From positions 156,320-220,319 of the forward strand of contig CCMH01000006.1 of NCBI GenBank assembly GCA_000751595.1: DNA of 64,000 nucleotides, in the 5' to 3' direction. Positions 43,732-52,580 of this stretch are shown here, piece by piece; positions within the stretch are counted from its first letter, which is position 1, and the number at the start of each line of letters is the position of its first letter. Made by a program: the position numbers and the translations under genes. The notes under the pieces were generated by a model. It was not told where the DNA came from. It searched no databases and saw nothing but the letters and a program-made list of their open reading frames with translations. This DNA is from Weeksella massiliensis (lineage in GTDB: Bacteria; Bacteroidota; Bacteroidia; Flavobacteriales; Weeksellaceae).

Positions 43732-44919
43732 ATGAAGATCCTTTGGAAGTTAATAAAAATATGCGTTGTCATATGTTGCGTTTTTATCTTGGCACTTTTT
43801 GCTACTGGGAACGATTATATTCTTCGCGGCCTACGACTAACCTATCTCAAAGGTCACAAAACCGCTAATATAGACGACTATAAAGATTTTGATAACAATT
43901 TGGTTCTAACGGGACATCCGCAACCTTGGAGCAAACACCCGCAATACAACCAAATCGAAATAACCGATACCCTACAAAAAGAATTAGACCGTTTCAAGAC
44001 AGCTTCTTTTGTTGTGATAAAAGACAATCAATTATTGATTGAAAAATATTTCGAACCATATAATGACAAAAGTATCACCAACTCTTTTTCGATGGCCAAA
44101 AGCATTACCACCATGTTATTGGGTAAAGCAATCGAGCAAGGTTATATCAAAAATTTAGACCAAAAAATTATCGATTTCCTACCCGAATTTGAAAAAGATG
44201 AATTCGGAAAATATTGTACCGTAGGGGATTTATCACGCATGACTTCTGGTTTCGATTGGGAAGAAGATTATTATTTTCCGCTCAACCCTACTGCAAAATC
44301 TTATTATGGTGATGACATAGAAAAACAAATGTTGAGTTACTCTTTCAAGAAAGCACCCGGCGGACATTTCGAATATCTCTCGGGCGACACTCAACTACTG
44401 GCAATTGTCTTGGAGCGCGCTACCGGAAAATCTCTTTCTCAATACTTTAGTGATAATTTCTGGAAACCAATGGGCATGGAACAAGATGCTTATTGGTCGA
44501 AAGACCGTAAAGATGGCATGGAAAAAGCATTTTGTTGTTACAATGCCACAGCCAAAGATTTCGCGAAACTCGGTCAATTGCTTTTGAATAAAGGCCAATG
44601 GAACGGAAAGCAAATTCTAGCAACGGATTTTGTCGAGAAAATGATAACTCCGAATGCGCAAGCTTTTGACAAAAACGAACCCGTTATTTATGGGTATTCT
44701 ATCTGGACAGATCCACAACATTCTCCTCCGTTTTATGCGATGTTGGGCCATTTAGGGCAACGCGTAATCGTCATTCCGTCCGAGAATTTAGTTATTGTAC
44801 GATTAGGAAAAGAAAAAGATACTCGACCACATCAGCGCGGAGTTTTGAAAGATTTGGATATTTATTATTTTGTTGATGAAGTATTGAAAATGAATCAAAA
44901 AATCCTACCCAATGAATAA
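43732..44919 (+). CDS. Serine hydrolase of the class C beta-lactamase/penicillin-binding family
   Basis: A 395-residue protein anchored by an N-terminal transmembrane helix (about 8-26). The active-site motif is SMAK (Ser120, Lys123), the second motif is YLS (Tyr215) and the third is HLG near the C-terminus. The family includes beta-lactamases, D-aminopeptidases and esterases; a true antibiotic-resistance role is not supported. It overlaps the exonuclease gene by 8 bases. Confidence 0.85.
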   Translation: MKILWKLIKICVVICCVFILALFATGNDYILRGLRLTYLKGHKTANIDDYKDFDNNLVLTGHPQPWSKHPQYNQIEITDTLQKELDRFKTASFVVIKDNQLLIEKYFEPYNDKSITNSFSMAKSITTMLLGKAIEQGYIKNLDQKIIDFLPEFEKDEFGKYCTVGDLSRMTSGFDWEEDYYFPLNPTAKSYYGDDIEKQMLSYSFKKAPGGHFEYLSGDTQLLAIVLERATGKSLSQYFSDNFWKPMGMEQDAYWSKDRKDGMEKAFCCYNATAKDFAKLGQLLLNKGQWNGKQILATDFVEKMITPNAQAFDKNEPVIYGYSIWTDPQHSPPFYAMLGHLGQRVIVIPSENLVIVRLGKEKDTRPHQRGVLKDLDIYYFVDEVLKMNQKILPNE

Positions 44920-45592
44920 CTCTAGCCTCCAAAAAATACTTTTCATCGATATCGAAACCGTTCCACAAGCGCGGTTTTGGGATGATTTGGACGAACGCAC
45001 TCAGAATCTATGGTCGAAGAAAACTGTGCATCAACGGCAAGAACTTTCGGCTGAAGAATTTTATGCTCAACATGCCGGAATTTTGGCCGAATTCGGAAAG
45101 ATTGTTTGCATATCTTGTGGGTTTGTTCATCACGACGAAATCCGAATCAAGAGTTTTTATGGTCATCAAGAAGAAAAAATTCTGCGCGATTTCTGTCAAT
45201 TATTAAACGATAATTATTCGAAAAGTGATCAATTGCTTTGTGCACATAATGGCAAAGAATTCGACTTTCCGTATATTGCTCGCCGCCTGATTATTCATCA
45301 AATTCCGATTCCGAAACTCTTACAAATTCAAGGTAAAAAACCTTGGGAAATCACTTTACTCGACACGCTCGATTTATGGAAGTTTGGTGATTATAAACAT
45401 TATACTTCGCTCGATTTATTGGCCAATATTTTGGGGATAGAATCGCCAAAAGACGATATAAATGGCTCGCAAGTGGCGCATATTTATTACGAAGAAAAAG
45501 ATTTGGATCGGATAAAAACCTATTGTGAAAAAGATGTCGCTACCTTGATTAATGTTTTTTTACGGATGAATTACCTTCCTACCATTCCCTAA
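44912..45592 (+). CDS. Predicted 3'-5' exonuclease (DnaQ-like, PolB-related)
   Basis: A 226-residue DEDD-type exonuclease. Exo I is FIDIETVPQ (Asp13, Glu15), exo II is CAHNGKEFDFPYIARRL with its Asp, and exo III is YCEKDVATLINV. It resembles the stand-alone exonuclease domain related to PolB found in Bacteroidota, probably in DNA repair or clean-up. Its start lies inside the end of the hydrolase gene (8-base overlap). Confidence 0.85.
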   Translation: MNNSSLQKILFIDIETVPQARFWDDLDERTQNLWSKKTVHQRQELSAEEFYAQHAGILAEFGKIVCISCGFVHHDEIRIKSFYGHQEEKILRDFCQLLNDNYSKSDQLLCAHNGKEFDFPYIARRLIIHQIPIPKLLQIQGKKPWEITLLDTLDLWKFGDYKHYTSLDLLANILGIESPKDDINGSQVAHIYYEEKDLDRIKTYCEKDVATLINVFLRMNYLPTIP

Positions 45593-45737
45593 ATCGAACA
45601 AAATAAAAAATGATTTTCTACAATAAAACACTTAGAAACACCTTGTTTTCTAATTATCAATATATAAGCACTTTAAAATTCTAATAATAATTATACGTTA
45701 AATCCTTTGATATAGTTCAAGCTATGGAAAAATAAAC

Positions 45738-45745
45738 TAAATTTG
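45738..45745 (+). promoter_or_regulatory. Putative -7 box (TAAATTTG) for the exopolysaccharide operon
   Basis: TAAATTTG matches TAnnTTTG, 20 bases before the aminotransferase ATG, in a 173-base AT-rich gap. The -33 element is weak (TTC at about 20 bases). Confidence 0.55.
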
Positions 45746-45765
45746 CGTACTAAACTATATAAAAA

Positions 45766-46902
45766 ATGAAAGATAAAATATGGCTATCTTCTCCACATAT
45801 GGGCGGAAGAGAATTGGATTTTATTCATGAAGCATTTGACCAAAATTGGGTGGCACCTTTAGGGCCGAATGTAAACGGATTCGAAGAAGATTTAGCTAAA
45901 TTTCTTAACGATGATGTGTATGTTGCAGCACTTTCTGCCGGGACCGCCGCTTTACATTTAGGTTTGATTTTATTAGGAGTAGAAGCAGGTGACGAAGTAA
46001 TTTGTCAATCTCTTACTTTCTCGGCCTCAGCCAACCCTATCCGCTACCAAGGTGCAACTCCTATATTTATAGATTCTGAACCTGATACGTGGAACATGTG
46101 CCCGGTTGCATTGGAAAAAGCGATCCTAGACCGTATAGAAAAAGGAAAAAAACCAAAAGCTATCATTCCGGTACATTTATACGGAATGCCGTACAAAATA
46201 GAAGAAATACAAAAAGTTGCCGATCAATATGAGATTCCGATTCTCGAAGATGCTGCCGAAGCATTGGGAAGCACATATAAAGGTAAACATTGCGGAACGT
46301 TTGGTCACTTAGCCGCCCTTTCATTTAACGGAAATAAAATCATCACTACCTCAGGAGGAGGAGCTTTGGTTACTCATTCTGAAAAAGAAAAACAACAAAC
46401 AGTTTTCTTATCTACACAAGCCCGCGATGCGGCACCACATTACCAACATTCACAAATTGGTTACAATTATCGAATGAGCAATATTTGCGCAGGAATTGGA
46501 CGCGGACAAATGCTTGTATTAGAAGATCATGTTGCCAAAAGAAGAGCTGTTCATCAGTTCTATAAAGATATTTTTTCTTCGATTGAAGGTGTAGAAGTTC
46601 TCCATGAACCCTCAGAAGATTATTTCTCAAATCACTGGTTATCTGCTATTCTTGTAAACAGCAACAAAACCAACGGTAAAACAGCAGAACAGTTACGTTT
46701 AGCATTAGAAAAAGAAAATATAGAAAGTAGACCAATCTGGAAACCAATGCATATGCAACCCATCTTCGAGGAATATCCTTATTATGGTACAACAATTGCT
46801 GAGGACATCTTTTCAAAAGGATTATGTTTACCTTCTGGATCTAATTTAAGTGAAGCTGATTTAGTACGAATTAAAAACGCAATTCTCAGTTTCTTTGGAT
46901 AA
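45766..46902 (+). CDS. DegT/DnrJ/EryC1/StrS-family sugar aminotransferase, PglE-like
   Basis: A 378-residue PLP aminotransferase acting on a nucleotide-linked 4-keto sugar. The start SSPHMGGRELDFIHEAF resembles PglE-type enzymes that make UDP-4-amino-4,6-dideoxy-GlcNAc. The PLP lysine is Lys191 in SFNGNKIITTSGGG, and EDAAEALGS precedes it. The next gene supplies the 4,6-dehydratase that would make its substrate, 12 bases downstream. Product assignment (bacillosamine-type sugar) is inference. Confidence 0.88.
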   Translation: MKDKIWLSSPHMGGRELDFIHEAFDQNWVAPLGPNVNGFEEDLAKFLNDDVYVAALSAGTAALHLGLILLGVEAGDEVICQSLTFSASANPIRYQGATPIFIDSEPDTWNMCPVALEKAILDRIEKGKKPKAIIPVHLYGMPYKIEEIQKVADQYEIPILEDAAEALGSTYKGKHCGTFGHLAALSFNGNKIITTSGGGALVTHSEKEKQQTVFLSTQARDAAPHYQHSQIGYNYRMSNICAGIGRGQMLVLEDHVAKRRAVHQFYKDIFSSIEGVEVLHEPSEDYFSNHWLSAILVNSNKTNGKTAEQLRLALEKENIESRPIWKPMHMQPIFEEYPYYGTTIAEDIFSKGLCLPSGSNLSEADLVRIKNAILSFFG

Positions 46903-46914
46903 TCAAACCTTAAT

Positions 46915-48834
46915 ATGAGGATACTTAAACAACGATTAAAAAATGAAACTCCTAGGAGTTTGGTTTTGTTTATCGATATGGCAATCGTTGCTGTGTCGTA
47001 TATCCTAGCCAATTTTGTTTTCAATAGTTTCCAAGGTCAATTTGATCTAGAAAGAATGCTTATTAGACTTCCTTTAATTTTAATTGTTTACTTAATAGCA
47101 TTTTTTGTATTCAAACCATACAAGGGAGTAATTCGTCAAACTTCATTAAAAGATGCTACAAGTGTACTATGGTCATGTTTATTTGCATGTACAATTTTAT
47201 TAATAATTGGTTTTATTGTAAGAAGTTTTGTTGAGAATACTGCTGCTATAAGAATGGCTCGATTTTCATTTTCTATAATTGTTTTCCATTCTTTTATCAC
47301 CACCTTATTGATGGTTTATTGCCGTGCGATGTACAAGACATTTTACCGTTGGTATGTCTTAGAAGCCTCTAATAAAGTACGCTCAATTATCTACGGCGCT
47401 GGAGATTCAGGAATTATAACACTTAATGCCCTGCAAAGTGATACATACAGAAAGAACCTTGTATTTGCTTTCGTAGATGATAATGAAAAGAAACAGAAAT
47501 CATCTATTCACGGAATCAATGTTCTGAGTCCGAGCATGCTTACCGAATCGTTTATAGTAAAGCATAGGATAGATGAAATCATCTTATCTATCCAAAACAT
47601 CACAAACGAACAGATTTTCGAGATAACGCGTAAACTCGACAAACTACCTGTTAAACTTAAAATTATACCTCCTGCTAGCGACTGGTTAGACGGAAAATAC
47701 TCATCAAAACAAATTAAAAAGCTTAAGATTGAAGATTTACTTGGGAGAAAGCCTATTAATCTTAATAACCCTATAATTGATGAAGAAATAGTAGGTAAGG
47801 TTGTTATGGTAACCGGTGCTGCTGGTTCAATTGGAGGTGAATTGGCACGACAGATTGCACAAAAAAAATTCAAACAATTAATTTTAGTTGATGTAGCCGA
47901 ATCTGCTTTGTACGATATTCAGCAAGGATTTAAAACTACTAACAGCTCTGAAACCTATTTTATTATAGGAAATATAAGAGACTATAATAGAATGGAGCAA
48001 GTTTTTCTCCATTTCAAACCGGATATTGTTTTTCACGCTGCTGCCTATAAACATGTGCCTTTAATGGAAGAATATCCTTTTGAATCTGTGAATACCAATG
48101 TGAGGGGAACTAAAAACATTGCCGACTTAAGTTCATTACATGGTGTGAAAAAGTTTGTAATGGTATCCACTGACAAAGCTGTTAACCCTACCAATGTGAT
48201 GGGTGCAACCAAACGTATAGCAGAAATTTATGTAAGTTGCCTCAATAAAAAATCAACGACTAATTTTATCGTAACCCGATTCGGGAATGTTCTTGGTTCA
48301 AACGGCTCTGTGATTCCGTTGTTCAAAAAACAAATCGAAAAAGGAGGTCCACTTACCGTGACCCACGAAGAAATTACGCGTTTTTTCATGACAATCCCAG
48401 AAGCTTGCCAGCTTGTATTAGAAGCAGCCGTGATGGGAAATGGAGGGGAAATCTATGTGTTTGATATGGGGAAATCGGTGAAGATTATCGACCTCGCAAA
48501 ACGAATGATTTCTTTGAGCGGCTTGAAATATCCGGACGATATAGATATTCAAATTACAGGTTTGCGTCCTGGTGAAAAAATATATGAAGAACTTTTAGCT
48601 AACGATGAAAATACTGCTAAAACCCATCATGAAAAAATAATGATTGCAAAAGTAAGAGAATGTGATCATGATGAACTAGAGTCTAAAATTAATGAATTAA
48701 TTATATTTGCACAAAATCACTTTACCCGAAAAGACAACCTTGAGTTAGTGACATTAATTAAAAATATAGTCCCTGAGTATAAATCACAAAATTCAGCTTA
48801 CGAAGCTTTAGATAAACAACCTTATGAAAAATAA
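46915..48834 (+). CDS. Membrane-bound UDP-sugar 4,6-dehydratase (CapD/PglF/WbpM type)
   Basis: A 639-residue protein with four N-terminal transmembrane helices (about 14-135). A first Rossmann region (IIYGAGDSGI) precedes the catalytic SDR domain with VTGAAGSIGGEL (300-310), STDKAVNPTNVMGATKR with Asp420, Lys421 and Met429, and GLRPGEKIYEELL. It converts UDP-GlcNAc to the 4-keto-6-deoxy sugar used by the preceding aminotransferase. The first two thirds use more A/T-ending codons than the last third. It overlaps wza by 11 bases. Confidence 0.92.
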   Translation: MRILKQRLKNETPRSLVLFIDMAIVAVSYILANFVFNSFQGQFDLERMLIRLPLILIVYLIAFFVFKPYKGVIRQTSLKDATSVLWSCLFACTILLIIGFIVRSFVENTAAIRMARFSFSIIVFHSFITTLLMVYCRAMYKTFYRWYVLEASNKVRSIIYGAGDSGIITLNALQSDTYRKNLVFAFVDDNEKKQKSSIHGINVLSPSMLTESFIVKHRIDEIILSIQNITNEQIFEITRKLDKLPVKLKIIPPASDWLDGKYSSKQIKKLKIEDLLGRKPINLNNPIIDEEIVGKVVMVTGAAGSIGGELARQIAQKKFKQLILVDVAESALYDIQQGFKTTNSSETYFIIGNIRDYNRMEQVFLHFKPDIVFHAAAYKHVPLMEEYPFESVNTNVRGTKNIADLSSLHGVKKFVMVSTDKAVNPTNVMGATKRIAEIYVSCLNKKSTTNFIVTRFGNVLGSNGSVIPLFKKQIEKGGPLTVTHEEITRFFMTIPEACQLVLEAAVMGNGGEIYVFDMGKSVKIIDLAKRMISLSGLKYPDDIDIQITGLRPGEKIYEELLANDENTAKTHHEKIMIAKVRECDHDELESKINELIIFAQNHFTRKDNLELVTLIKNIVPEYKSQNSAYEALDKQPYEK

Positions 48835-49591
48835 ATTAACCTATTTATTACTATTAATTAGTTTGCCACTTTTCATCTTTTCGTGCGCAAGTAGTAAAGA
48901 CATTGTCTATTTTCAGGGAGATGACCAACAAGCTCTTGATGCTGTTTATGAGACTCAAATTCCGAAAATTCAACCTAATGATATATTGGCCATTGCAGTT
49001 AGTGCTGCCGATGCAAGAGCAACAGAAGCTTTTAACCAAAATAGCATCTACCAAGCACGTTCCTCTACAGGTGGTGATGGAAGCTACAAAGTAACCTATA
49101 CAGTTGATGAACAAGGGTATATCGAATATCCTATTTTAGGGAAAGTAAAATTAGGTGGACTTACAAGATCACAAGCTATAGAAACAATGCGCGCTCGATT
49201 TTCTCAGTATATAAAAGACCCAAGCGTAAGCATTACTTATACCAATTTTCGAGTTAGTGTAATGGGGGAAGTACAAAAACCAGGTACCTTTAATTTACCA
49301 AACGAACGCGTTTCTATCCTCGAAGCATTGAGTATGGCAGGCGATTTAACAATACAAGGAGTACGAAAAAACATCATGGTGATTCGTGAACAAAATGGAG
49401 TAAAAGAAACTCATCGTATCGATATTAGTTCTCGTGATGCCTTAAATTCTCCTGTATTCTACCTTGCCCAAAACGATGTAGTCTATGTGGAACCGAACAA
49501 AACAAAAATGCAATCTTCGGTATTGAATTATACCGTATTTGTCTCAATAGCTGGTGTAATAATCTCCGTAATTGCCGTTTTATCCCGATAA
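48824..49591 (+). CDS. Polysaccharide export outer membrane lipoprotein (Wza-like)
   Basis: A 255-residue lipoprotein with lipobox FIFSC (Cys21). It has a Poly_export domain (KIQPNDILAIAVSAAD; VDEQGYIEYPILGKVKLGGL), an SLBB domain (MGEVQKPGTFNLPNERVSILEALSMAGDL) and a C-terminal hydrophobic helix (FVSIAGVIISVIAVL). It forms the outer-membrane export channel for capsule or exopolysaccharide. It precedes the Wzc kinase by 3 bases. Confidence 0.92.
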   Translation: MKNKLTYLLLLISLPLFIFSCASSKDIVYFQGDDQQALDAVYETQIPKIQPNDILAIAVSAADARATEAFNQNSIYQARSSTGGDGSYKVTYTVDEQGYIEYPILGKVKLGGLTRSQAIETMRARFSQYIKDPSVSITYTNFRVSVMGEVQKPGTFNLPNERVSILEALSMAGDLTIQGVRKNIMVIREQNGVKETHRIDISSRDALNSPVFYLAQNDVVYVEPNKTKMQSSVLNYTVFVSIAGVIISVIAVLSR

Positions 49592-49594
49592 GAA

Positions 49595-51991
49595 ATGACG
49601 AATAATAATCAAATAGAGTTCGATCAGTCGAACGACGAATCGATTAACTTACGCAAAGTAGTAGAAGAATATCTTTATTATTGGAAATGGTTTATCCTAT
49701 CCGTATTTGTTGCCCTTCTCTTAGCCTTTATTTATTTGCGTTATGCAACCAAAGAATATGCGGTTGATGCCAAAATATTGTTGAGCGAAAAGCAAAATGT
49801 CTCGTCAGAATTAGCTGCGCTTGGTGACGCTGCAAGCCTTTTGGGCGAAGGAACAAATGCTGTAGTTGCCGACCAAATTGATGTACTAAAATCGAGAAGA
49901 TTGATGCTGAAAGTGGTTCAGCAATATAATCTGAATAAGCGTTATTATCAGGTAGGACGAGTGACAGAATCGGAAAGTATGGAATCCGAAGCGCCGGTAA
50001 AAATTTCTTTCCTCAACGATACATTAGCCTACAACGATAACTTCAGAGGTTCTTTGATCATTAAAATTATCGATAAAAATAACTTCTCTATTGAGGAGAG
50101 TTCTATCGCAAAAACCGGAAATTATAAATTCGGTCAAAAAATCAATAGTAAACTCGAAAATTTTATTCTTCTACCCAATAAAGAATTCGAAGAGAATATC
50201 GGAAATACTATTCGCATCAGCGTTCAACCGATGATGAGTACTGTAAATTATTACCGTAATCAAATCAAAGTTGATCCGAATGCCGATAAAAAATCAATGG
50301 TGGTAAATTTTGGAATGGTTGATAACCTAAAACCAAGAGCCGAATTGATTGTGAATTCTATTATCGATGTGTACAACAAAGATCTCAACGAAGATACCGA
50401 TCGCCTTACCAAAGCGACAACCAAATTCATCAACGACCGTTTAGCGCTCGTTACCAACGACTTGCAAGCTGTTGATAAAGATTTAGAATACTATAAATCT
50501 TCGAACAATATTACCGATGTTAGTTCTGAAGCCAATATCTTCTTGCAAAATGCTGCCGATAACGATAAAAAAGTTTTGGATTATACCACACAATTGCAAA
50601 TTGCCGATTATGTAAACGGTGCTGTAAATTCGGGTAAAAACGAATTACTACCATCGAATGTGGGGATACAAGACGCAACGATTGCCGCGCAAATTAACAA
50701 GTACAACGAATTGATGATGGAGAAACAAGATCTCTTGAAATCTATGACCAACGAAAATCCATCGTTGCAACCGTTGAACGAAAGTATCAAAGATTTACGC
50801 CAAACTATCCGTCAGAGTTTAGGAATTTACCGCAGCAATATGCAAACTGCTTTAGGTGCTGTACAAAATAAACAAGGACAGATCAATACCCAAATAAAAC
50901 GTTTACCTGCCAAAGAAAGAGGTTTTAGAGATATTTCTCGTCAACAACAAATTGTAGAAGCCTTGTACCTCTTCTTGTTACAAAAAAGAGAAGAAGCCGA
51001 AATAAAATCTGCTGCAACTCCAGATAATATCAAGATTATCGATCATGCTTATGGGACGAATCTTCCGGTTTCGCCAAAGAAAAATATTATCTATTTAGGA
51101 GCTTTAATTTTGGGTGTTTTATTGCCTTTTGCTGTTTTATATCTTAAATTCTTATTGGATAATAAAATCAAAGACAAAAGCGATATCGAAGGCGTGGTTA
51201 ACAATCCTATTTTGGGAGAAATTCCTCGATCAGAAACCAATATCATCCAACAAAACGATCGAAGTAGCTTGGCAGAAGCTTTCCGTATCATGCGGACGAA
51301 TATGAATTTCTTGCTGCCTCAAAATCTAGATCGCGGACAAGTTATTTTTGTTACCTCGACCACAAGCGGCGAAGGAAAATCATTCGTATCTACCAACATG
51401 GCACAAGTGTTAACCATGTCAGGTAAAAAAGTTTTATTGATCGGAGCCGATATACGCTCACCAAAAGTGTTGGATTATTTAGGAATTACAGATCAGGTGC
51501 GTTATGCAAAAGGAATCACCGAGTTTTTGATTGATAATTCTCTCAATCCTGAAGAAATTATTATTACGCAACCCGATCCTTATAAATTCGATGTGATTTA
51601 TTCTGGAATCATCGCTCCTAATCCATCAGAATTATTGATGAATGGACGTTTTAGTGGAATTATCGAATATGCAAAAAATAACTACGATTATGTTTTGGTC
51701 GATACAGCACCGGTTTCTTTGGTAACCGATACACTACTGATTGCCAACGAAGCCGATATTACGCTCTATGTGGCGCGTTCTAACTATTTAGATAAGCGAA
51801 TGCTTCCGTTCATCAAAGAGATGTCTGACACGAAGAAATTGAACAATATGACGATTTTGGTTAATGATGTTGACTTCCAGAAAGGTTACGGATATGGTTA
51901 CGGTTACGGATATGGTTACGGCTATATCGAAAAAGAAAAATCGTTCCTACGAAAACTTATCGATCAATTGAAATCAAAATTCAAAAAATAA
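49595..51991 (+). CDS. Polysaccharide co-polymerase/tyrosine autokinase (Wzc-like)
   Basis: A 798-residue inner-membrane protein. Transmembrane helix 1 (about 32-50) is followed by a Wzz domain, a coiled coil (about 270-460), a GNVR-type segment (ISRQQQIVEALYLFLLQKREE) and helix 2 (about 498-520). The cytoplasmic kinase has Walker A TSTTSGEGKS (587-596), Walker A' LIGADIRSP (Asp619; the first Asp is Gly617) and LVDTAP for Walker B. The tail holds seven Gly-Tyr pairs (764-777), the likely autophosphorylation cluster. It controls chain length and export with Wza. No Wzb phosphatase is adjacent. Confidence 0.93.
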   Translation: MTNNNQIEFDQSNDESINLRKVVEEYLYYWKWFILSVFVALLLAFIYLRYATKEYAVDAKILLSEKQNVSSELAALGDAASLLGEGTNAVVADQIDVLKSRRLMLKVVQQYNLNKRYYQVGRVTESESMESEAPVKISFLNDTLAYNDNFRGSLIIKIIDKNNFSIEESSIAKTGNYKFGQKINSKLENFILLPNKEFEENIGNTIRISVQPMMSTVNYYRNQIKVDPNADKKSMVVNFGMVDNLKPRAELIVNSIIDVYNKDLNEDTDRLTKATTKFINDRLALVTNDLQAVDKDLEYYKSSNNITDVSSEANIFLQNAADNDKKVLDYTTQLQIADYVNGAVNSGKNELLPSNVGIQDATIAAQINKYNELMMEKQDLLKSMTNENPSLQPLNESIKDLRQTIRQSLGIYRSNMQTALGAVQNKQGQINTQIKRLPAKERGFRDISRQQQIVEALYLFLLQKREEAEIKSAATPDNIKIIDHAYGTNLPVSPKKNIIYLGALILGVLLPFAVLYLKFLLDNKIKDKSDIEGVVNNPILGEIPRSETNIIQQNDRSSLAEAFRIMRTNMNFLLPQNLDRGQVIFVTSTTSGEGKSFVSTNMAQVLTMSGKKVLLIGADIRSPKVLDYLGITDQVRYAKGITEFLIDNSLNPEEIIITQPDPYKFDVIYSGIIAPNPSELLMNGRFSGIIEYAKNNYDYVLVDTAPVSLVTDTLLIANEADITLYVARSNYLDKRMLPFIKEMSDTKKLNNMTILVNDVDFQKGYGYGYGYGYGYGYIEKEKSFLRKLIDQLKSKFKK
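51884..51925 (+). repeat. Hexamer-type repeat coding the Gly-Tyr tail of Wzc
   Basis: Seven consecutive Gly-Tyr codon pairs, alternating GGTTAC and GGATAT with small variation. Gain or loss of six-base units would change the number of tyrosines without breaking the frame. Confidence 0.9.
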
Positions 51992-51996
51992 AAACT

Positions 51997-52030
51997 AAAA
52001 TCCTGAAAACCTTCTTTCAGGATTTTTTTT
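51997..52030 (+). terminator. Terminator of the exopolysaccharide operon
   Basis: Stem ATCCTGAAA (52000-52008) with TTTCAGGAT (52015-52023), 6-base loop, then a T run. Confidence 0.9.
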
Positions 52031-52231
52031 ATTTACAAAAAACAACTTCACTTTCGATTAATACTTTTATTTATAACTAAAAATTACTGAGCATTTTTTG
52101 TAGGAGATTCCGAATGAATCAAAAAAATTAGAGAAGACCATTCGACAAAATATAGGGTTAAAATACATCCAACCTATCTAAACGAAATTTTATTTGTTTT
52201 CGCTCTCATCAAAATCTTTTCGATATAGGAA

Positions 52232-52286
52232 CACCGAACAAACACCGAACAAGCACCGAACAAGCACCGAACAAGCACCGAACAAA
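52232..52286 (+). repeat. Five tandem 11-bp repeats (CACCGAACAAG)
   Basis: Units begin at 52232, 52243, 52254, 52265 and 52276. The three central units are identical (CACCGAACAAG); the first and last end in A instead of G. The unit is GC-richer than its surroundings. Confidence 0.95.
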
Positions 52287-52530
52287 GGTTATAGAAAGAA
52301 TATTGAAATTTGGAAGAGCTCGGTAAGAAAAATCCTTTATCTACACTTTTTATTTTGGTAGGAGTTTCTACAAAACTGTTGAGTAAAGAATGGAAAAATA
52401 ATGTTGAACACAAATAAAGTTTCGATGGAATAGATTGTCGTTCTAACTAAGAAATTTCTGTTTCTGATTGATTATTCTACCAAAATAAACAAGACAGTTT
52501 TCCTATCCAAAAAACCTTGCTAAAAGGCAT

Positions 52531-52562
52531 AAAAAAACCACGCCCGAGGACGTGGTTTTTAC
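52531..52562 (-). terminator. Terminator of ppiD
   Basis: Stem AAAAACCACG (52533-52542) with CGTGGTTTTT (52551-52560), 8-base loop, T run on the minus strand, 20 bases beyond the ppiD stop. Confidence 0.88.
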
Positions 52563-52580
52563 TTATTATTGTGTGATTGA

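Larger units (their letters stand above)
51992..52580. other. 589-base gene-free gap between wzc and ppiD
   Basis: Contains the wzc terminator, five 11-bp tandem repeats (52232-52286), a GGTAGGA word at 52357 and the ppiD terminator. The remaining sequence is AT-rich with no convincing ORF. A minus-strand frame through the repeats is repeat-encoded only. Confidence 0.75.

Noticed and set aside
43732..44919. Calling the serine hydrolase an antibiotic-resistance beta-lactamase
   Set aside because: SxxK and YxS motifs are shared by many non-resistance enzymes, and the protein is membrane-anchored rather than a classical secreted AmpC.
52232..52286. Possible CRISPR array
   Set aside because: Units are 11 bp with no spacers, and no cas genes are present in the window.
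52174..52413. Minus-strand ORF with repeated Cys/Val/Arg segments
   Set aside because: Its repeated peptide is only the translation of the 11-bp tandem repeats; no start context or family likeness.
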